Below are positions 6,191-10,376 of a stretch of DNA of 10,376 nt, in pieces. The stretch covers positions 1 through 10,376 of the forward strand of contig JAIROD010000538.1 in NCBI GenBank assembly GCA_031257725.1. The letters are read 5' to 3'. The notes beneath the pieces are model-generated. The model had not been told where the DNA came from, made no database searches, and saw only the letters and a program-made list of their open reading frames with translations. Numbering within the stretch: the stretch's first letter is position 1; each line of letters starts with the position of its first letter. A program made the position numbers and the translations under genes. Source of the DNA: Planctomycetaceae bacterium (GTDB lineage: Bacteria; Planctomycetota; Planctomycetia; Pirellulales; Thermoguttaceae).

Positions 6191-7255
6191 GTTACCGGAA
6201 CCCAACGCCAGCATAACATCGGAATTTAATGTTTCAGAGACAAACCGAACGGAACCATCGCCAAGTAAAAATTGACAACCGCCATTATGATTACTTCCCC
6301 AAACACCGATATTGGAATAATCCTTGTACAAATTATAAACTGTTGCGCTTGTGTCATTTACATGTTTTGGTCCTCCATTGATCTGAAGTGATTGACTTGT
6401 ATCGTAATAAGGACTGCTTGTTTTTTTCAAATAAGCACTGACACTTTTCGCCGACATCATGGAATAGGTTGCGCTTGTACCGCTTCCTCGCATGAAAGAG
6501 CCGCGATACCATGCACGATAATGTCCGCAACCTTCCCACGCCATTTCACTAAAAGCAAACGTATTGGAGGTTCCATCGGTGATGTTGCTAAATGTTGTTT
6601 CGGAACCGGGATAAAAGAATCCGTTTTTAGCAACCAAACTATCACCTACTGTTGCCGGAGTTGCATATAACGGTTCATAAACTGTACCATCTAGCCGCTC
6701 ACCGATTGAACCGGCGATTCCATAATAATGTATGGTAAAAGCGGTGGTTCCTTCTGTACGCGGAGTTCCGGCATTACCGCCAATACTTAACCGGCTTTTA
6801 TTCATTGGAGTTGAAGGACAAAGATACCATGACGGCATGACAGTCTTACTGAGATAAAATGCATCCGACAAACTGGTAGTACCATCCAATGCACTAAATA
6901 CATTGGTTGTCTGATAGTTGCCCATCGTGAATTGACTGAAAAGTTGAGCCTGTTCGATAAACGGTAATAATCGAACAGTAATACCCAAGTAATATCCGCC
7001 AAACGGTGCGGTTGCAGTCGGCGTGGTATTGTTGGACGGAATGGTTCCTTCCATTGGAAACGCTTGATTGGTATCATGGTAATTGTGCAACGCAATTCCA
7101 ATTTGTTTGAAGTTATTGGAACATTGCATCCGTCTTGCCGCCTCACGCGCCGCCTGAACAGCAGGAAGTAACAAAGCAATAAGAACGCCAATAATGGCGA
7201 TCACAACGAGAAGCTCCACTAATGTAAAAGCACGTTTTCTTAGATTGATTGACAT
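6164..7255 (-). CDS. DUF1559 pilin-like protein (type II secretion pseudopilin-type N-terminus)
   Basis: A 363-residue member of the DUF1559 family, abundant in planctomycetes. ATG 7255 is chosen for AAGGAG (7267-7262) 6 bases upstream and for the short basic leader MSINLRKRA. Prepilin peptidase would cut after Ala9, before FTLVELLVVIAIIGVL, whose helix (about 10-34) would hold the protein in the inner membrane or a pilus-like fibre. Family marks follow: QAAREAARRMQCSNNFKQIG, ALHNYHD, ITDGTSNTFAFSE, and the C-terminal H-x9-DG motif (HNGGCQFLLGDGSVRFVS) with an ALGSGNGGE tail. Role and substrate of these proteins are largely unknown; surface or cell-envelope structures have been proposed. It lies 107 bases downstream of another DUF1559 gene on the same strand, probably one operon, and ends in a strong terminator. 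Cleavage after Ala instead of Gly is a mild variation. Confidence 0.9.
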   Translation of the reverse strand: MSINLRKRAFTLVELLVVIAIIGVLIALLLPAVQAAREAARRMQCSNNFKQIGIALHNYHDTNQAFPMEGTIPSNNTTPTATAPFGGYYLGITVRLLPFIEQAQLFSQFTMGNYQTTNVFSALDGTTSLSDAFYLSKTVMPSWYLCPSTPMNKSRLSIGGNAGTPRTEGTTAFTIHYYGIAGSIGERLDGTVYEPLYATPATVGDSLVAKNGFFYPGSETTFSNITDGTSNTFAFSEMAWEGCGHYRAWYRGSFMRGSGTSATYSMMSAKSVSAYLKKTSSPYYDTSQSLQINGGPKHVNDTSATVYNLYKDYSNIGVWGSNHNGGCQFLLGDGSVRFVSETLNSDVMLALGSGNGGETVSPP

Positions 7256-7362
7256 GGAAATCTCCTTTGAATGGAATGTGAATGGAAATAGGGAAAAATT
7301 GAATTTGACAACAATTCCGTTTCTTTGACAGAAATGCTGTAACAACGTTGAAAATACAGAAA

Positions 7363-8526
7363 CTATGGAAGCGTTACGGATTCTTTTCCGTTGCGAGAAC
7401 CGATTGCCCCCCAAACACCATACGGTGAATGTTTTCCGGGGTTTTCATTAAGGGCTGCCGCCATGTTATCGCCGGCATCAATTGTTTGGGAGATAAATTT
7501 ACCGGAACCATCAGCCATTGCTGCATTTACGCCGCCGCTGTGACGGCTGCTCGGTGTCATAATAGAAGCCGCGTTAGTACCGCTACCAGTTCCGGGCGTA
7601 CCGGAAAAATTGGAACATGATGGAGAATTGGGCGGAAGAACCGCACTGAAACCAGTTGCAAAAGGATAGCCATCGACATAACTTCGTCCGGAATCAGGCC
7701 AAACAGTTGCCCATGTATATTCATTCGTAGAAAAATCAGCAAGATCAAGACATGCTTTAGCACCGCCAGCCTTAACATTGCCGTTTCCTGTATCAGTAAA
7801 AACAGTCGTTCCTACATTAACAGCGGTTCCGTGTTTAATTTCCTTTCCTGTTTTGGCAAAACAACGTTCACTAATAATCAGAGTATTACTTGTTCCATCA
7901 GTGATACAACCAATATCGTTAAAAATATTAGCCCCAAAGACTCCGCGTGCTGCTTGCCAACCGGCATTAACAGCGCGATCACCGTCACAGAAACGATAAT
8001 TTGTCCGTCCCGATTCATCAGCGGACTTAGTATTGCCGGTATCCGACGGACATAGCAACATTTTAATCTGCTGCGCACACGGATGTTCGGAAGGTAAACC
8101 GGAATCTTTTTGCGGTTCAATAGCGGTTCCTCCGTTTGCTGTCGCAATATCTTCTCCAGTAAAACGTTGATACAACGCTTGTTGTTCGTAAAACGGCATC
8201 AGTGCGATAAACGTACTGAAACGATCACGACCGCCACTAAGTGAGTAGGGTCCATAAGGTCCCGAACGTCCGGCAGGAAGCGATTTATGGGCATCGTGGT
8301 AATTGTGCAGTGCCAGAGCAATTTGTTTGATTTGGTTGAGACACATCGAACGTCGCGCTGCCTCACGTGCCGCTTGAACCGCTGGTAACAGAAGTGCGAT
8401 TAACACGCCGATAATCGCAATCACCACAAGAAGTTCGACAAGAGTAAAGCCGAACCGTGAAGAGCGGGCAAAAGAGAAGAATTTTGCGGAAGAACAGTTG
8501 AAAAACCAACTTTTTCCACACTCCAT
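7363..8526 (-). CDS. DUF1559 pilin-like protein, first gene of the pair
   Basis: A 387-residue DUF1559 protein. ATG 8526 is chosen because AGAGGA (8541-8536) lies 9 bases upstream. An in-frame start at 8631 would read through a G/C homopolymer and has no support. The leader is long (26 residues, beginning MECGKSWFFNCSSAKFF) and ends FG before FTLVELLVVIAIIGVL, the prepilin cleavage site and helix. Family blocks follow: QAAREAARRSMCLNQIKQIA, ALHNYHDAHKSLPAG, CITDGTSNTLIISER, and the H-x9-DG motif (HSGGVNAAMADGSGKFIS) with a GAIGSRNGKE tail, so the gene is complete. It probably heads a two-gene operon with the DUF1559 gene ending at 6164. The third DUF1559 gene, divergent at 8599, is its close relative in the leader and helix: 32 identical bases over the LVELLVVIAIIG codons. 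Confidence 0.9.
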   Translation of the reverse strand: MECGKSWFFNCSSAKFFSFARSSRFGFTLVELLVVIAIIGVLIALLLPAVQAAREAARRSMCLNQIKQIALALHNYHDAHKSLPAGRSGPYGPYSLSGGRDRFSTFIALMPFYEQQALYQRFTGEDIATANGGTAIEPQKDSGLPSEHPCAQQIKMLLCPSDTGNTKSADESGRTNYRFCDGDRAVNAGWQAARGVFGANIFNDIGCITDGTSNTLIISERCFAKTGKEIKHGTAVNVGTTVFTDTGNGNVKAGGAKACLDLADFSTNEYTWATVWPDSGRSYVDGYPFATGFSAVLPPNSPSCSNFSGTPGTGSGTNAASIMTPSSRHSGGVNAAMADGSGKFISQTIDAGDNMAAALNENPGKHSPYGVWGAIGSRNGKESVTLP

Positions 8527-8598
8527 TCTTAACTTTCCTCTACATACTGCGGCGCCCCCCCCGGGGGGGGGGGGCCTAGATATAGAGAAAAGGAAAGA
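8527..8598. other. Divergent leader region with C8G12 tract
   Basis: The 72-base space between the divergent pilin-like genes is a rough palindrome centred on C8 (8555-8562) and G12 (8563-8574). Both sides carry a purine-rich AGAGGAAAG/AGAAAAGGAAAG block, read outward, just before the gene. The minus-strand copy serves as ribosome binding site. Promoters for the minus-strand operon should lie here, but I see no convincing -35/-10 pair. Confidence 0.6.
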
Positions 8599-9678
8599 AC
8601 GGAGAGCGGAAAGTGTTGGTTTTCCCAACATTTTTCCGCAAAATTCTCAACTCTTTTACGCTCTGCACCGTTCGGCTTTACATTAGTCGAACTTCTTGTG
8701 GTGATTGCGATTATCGGTGTTTTAATCGCTCTTCTGTTGCCTGCCGTTCAAGCCGCCCGCGAAGCGGCACGGCGGATGCAATGCAATAACCACGTAAAAC
8801 AGTGGGTGTTGGCTTTGCACAACCATCACGATACACACAACTATCTGCCAGCTGGCACTGACCGTTTTATATCGGGAGGAAGAGTAAGCGGTTGGGGCGG
8901 CACCGTCAGAGACCGTTGGTCAACTACATGGTTTCTATTTCCGTTCATTGAACAACAAGCCCGCTACGATCAAGGTTGCGCCGCTCTCCTTGCCGCAGGA
9001 AATTCAGGAACTTTGTCCGATGGTACGGTTGTCGCTGCGTTGCATCCGTTCGTCGCCCACAGTTTCATTTCCGGGACGATTAATTCGCTTGCGTGTCCGT
9101 CAAGCGAGAACACAAACGCCCCAAAGGACAATCAAACTCGTAACAGTTATCGGACATGCTGGGGCGATTGGGTTGTCCAAAACACAGGCGGTAACGACAT
9201 CACCGCATCGGGAATCACCTCAAAATTTTCGCGTGTACGCGGAGTTTTCTGGTATGGATTACGGCGTAACTTTGCTGATATTTCCGATGGAACAAGCAAT
9301 ACGATTGCTGTGAGTGAAGGTAACGTTGGGGCGGCTGCGAATTTTGATTTGGCGTTGAAAGCCAATACGATTTTTGTTCCCGACTTAAATGCGAACGCTG
9401 CGGCTGATCCGAATTGTACCTTCGTCAAGGTTGCCGAGCCGGGAAACCGAACTACGTATCGCAGTGATATTTTAACGGCTCAAGGAACGGTTGCTAAAGG
9501 ATTCCGCGTTGCCGATGGAACATTTACGTGGAGCGGTTTTAATACCGTTATACCGCCGAATGGTCCTTCATGTCAGCCGAGTTTGGGCAGCGAAGTTCAA
9601 TGGGGATACATCACGGCAACAAGTAATCACCCCGGCGGAGTGAAAGGGGTGGACTGTAAAAACTGGAGAGGTGAATAA
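8599..9678 (+). pseudogene. DUF1559 pilin-like gene, start codon lost and C-terminus cut by an IS3 element
   Basis: The frame is open from 8533 to a TAA at 9676-9678 and encodes a DUF1559 protein: FGFTLVELLVVIAIIGVL (8671 on), QAAREAARRMQCNNHVKQW, ALHNHHDTHNYLPAG, DISDGTSNTIAVSE. There is no ATG, GTG or TTG before the prepilin motif. The leader ESGKCWFSQHFSAKF aligns with ECGKSWFFNCSSAKFF of the divergent neighbour, and the codon matching that neighbour's ATG is ACG (8599-8601), placed after a GGAAAG block. The first usual start is GTG 8698, inside the membrane helix, which would remove the cleavage site. The C-terminus stops after SNHPGGV, in the middle of the H-x9-DG motif, and continues with KGVDCKNWRGE from the left end of an IS3 element. 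About 30-40 usual residues are missing. The rest of the frame is undamaged, so inactivation is probably recent. Initiation at ACG cannot be excluded. Confidence 0.75.
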
Positions 9679-9720
9679 GGTTGAGCAAGCGTAGAAATTT
9701 AATTTTTTTTGGAGGATTTT

Positions 9721-10008
9721 ATGTCGAAGAAACGCGTCCGTTATTCACCTTCTTTTAAGGCGAAAGTGGCTCTTACGGCGTTCAAGCAGGAGTTGACGCT
9801 TTCGCAACTTTCATCCCATTTCCAAGTTCACCCCCAAGTGATCACGAAATGGAAATCCCATCTTGTTACTCATAGAGAGCAGTTATTTCAAGATGGTCGT
9901 CAAAAGAAGCCTGTTGTTGAAACCGATATTGAAGGACTTTATTCCAAGATAGGTCGTCTCGAAATGGAGAACGATTTTTTGAAAAAAAAATCTGCGGAGT
10001 TCTTGTGA
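9721..10008 (+). CDS. IS3-family transposase OrfA (helix-turn-helix subunit)
   Basis: A 95-residue protein. ATG 9721 follows GGAGG (9711-9715) by 5 bases; a TTG four codons earlier would overlap that site. The N-terminus MSKKRVRYSPSFKAKVALTA and the segment LTLSQLSSHFQVHPQVITKW (about residues 26-45) are the helix-turn-helix of IS3/IS911-type OrfA, which recognises the element ends. Residues 68-92 (IEGLYSKIGRLEMENDFLKK) form the leucine-zipper-like coiled coil for multimerisation. It ends at TGA 10006, 15 bases after an A9 run (9982-9990). In the family OrfA acts as regulator and, fused to OrfB by frameshifting, as the active transposase. Confidence 0.9.
   Translation: MSKKRVRYSPSFKAKVALTAFKQELTLSQLSSHFQVHPQVITKWKSHLVTHREQLFQDGRQKKPVVETDIEGLYSKIGRLEMENDFLKKKSAEFL
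9982..9990 (+). promoter_or_regulatory. A9 slippery run near the end of orfA
   Basis: Nine adenines encode the three lysines of FLKKKSAEFL. IS3 elements often join orfA to orfB by -1 slippage at such runs. Here orfB lies in the frame reached by skipping one base (+1) or slipping back two, so the standard -1 event would not produce the fusion. A one-base deletion by transcriptional slippage would. Confidence 0.45.
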
Positions 10009-10009
10009 T

Positions 10010-10376
10010 ATTAAGTCACTTATTGTTACGGTCAATTCACCGTTTAGTATTTCACATCAATGTCGTTTATTTGACGTTTCACCATCGTCCTTTTACTATC
10101 ATCCTGTTCCTGTTTCAGCAATGGAGCTTGACTTGATGAGCCGTCTTGATCGTTTTCATTTTGAACATCCGTCGTTTGGGAGTCGTCGTCTTGGCGTGCA
10201 ATTCGGTATCAGTCGCAGCAAGGCGAAACGGTTGATGCAATTGTTACACCTTGAAGCAACTTATCCGAAACATAAAACCAGTATTCCGAATAATGAACAC
10301 CAGAAGTTTCCTTATTTACTCCGTGATATTTCTCCGTCTCATTCCAATCACATTTGGTCAACAGATATAACCTATC
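10010..10376 (+). CDS. IS3-family transposase OrfB (DDE integrase), 5' part
   Basis: The frame continues to the window edge and encodes the N-terminal third of OrfB. SLIVTVNSPFSISHQCRLFD, SPSSFYYHP, FEHPSFGSRRLGVQFGISRS and KRLMQLLHLEATYPK match the HTH_21 region, and HIWSTDITY carries the first catalytic aspartate of the DDE triad (codon 10364-10366). The rest lies outside. The protein cuts and joins the IS ends. The start is uncertain: the frame has no ATG, GTG or TTG between its upstream stop (9980) and the conserved part. ATT at 10010 or 10022 are candidates, and AUU is the known orfB start in IS911; a fusion with OrfA is the alternative. OrfB is offset +1 from OrfA. Confidence 0.85.
   Translation, partial: MKSLIVTVNSPFSISHQCRLFDVSPSSFYYHPVPVSAMELDLMSRLDRFHFEHPSFGSRRLGVQFGISRSKAKRLMQLLHLEATYPKHKTSIPNNEHQKFPYLLRDISPSHSNHIWSTDITY

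Larger units (their letters stand above)
9641..10376 (+). mobile_element. IS3-family insertion sequence, left part
   Basis: The element carries orfA and the start of orfB and continues past the window. Its left end is placed at about 9641 (TGAAAGGGGTGGACTG), because the pilin-like reading is normal up to NHPGGV and then ends. The start TG and the following GGACTGTAAAAACTGGA resemble IS3-family termini. The right end and the target duplication are not visible, so the exact boundary is uncertain by a few bases. Confidence 0.7.

Noticed and set aside
8527..8631. N-terminal extension of the minus-strand pilin-like gene to 8631
   Set aside because: It would be read through the C8G12 tract as Pro/Gly runs, and ATG 8526 has its own ribosome binding site and a leader shared with the paralogue.

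Overview
The window looks like chromosomal DNA of a planctomycete (Planctomycetota) with an AT-rich genome. The strongest pointers are three genes of the DUF1559 (SBP_bac_10-type) pilin-like family. All carry the class III prepilin signature FTLVELLVVIAIIGVL followed by QAAREAARR, and the family is massively expanded in that phylum. A secreted LamG plus BNR-repeat protein and a type I membrane protein with a short C-terminal anchor fit the same group. Assignment below phylum is not possible from the sequence.

Layout. Positions 1-297 hold a large nested inverted repeat with no credible gene. Positions 476-2916 carry three unrecognised genes: a Tat-signal-anchored protein (+), a possible small two-helix membrane protein (-, convergent with the first), and a signal-peptide protein with a C-terminal anchor and a possible LolA-like region (+). 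Positions 2917-3888 are a graveyard. It contains an N-terminal fragment of an Rpn-type nuclease with an in-frame stop, a REP-like double palindrome, a 151-bp MITE-like inverted-repeat element, and a fragment of a large SNF2-type helicase cut off at the edge of that element.

Positions 3889-8526 form a co-directional minus-strand block. In transcription order it holds two intact DUF1559 pilin-like genes, a strong intrinsic terminator that overlaps the stop codon of the second, and the LamG/BNR_4 secreted protein with its own ribosome binding site. Divergent to this block on the plus strand lies a third DUF1559 gene. It is a paralogue of its neighbour, in mirror-image arrangement around a C8G12 tract. 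It appears dead: the codon aligned with its neighbour's ATG is ACG, and its C-terminus is replaced by the left end of an IS3-family element. That element carries orfA and the first third of orfB and runs off the window.

No defence, biosynthetic or otherwise clearly new multi-gene system is visible. The parts most worth a second look are the mirror-image pilin pair with its lost start codon, the resemblance of the pilin leader to the GAGAGTTGAG/CGGAGAGCGGA repeat near position 100, the nested inverted repeat, the MITE-like element, and the unusual frame relation of the IS3 orfA and orfB.
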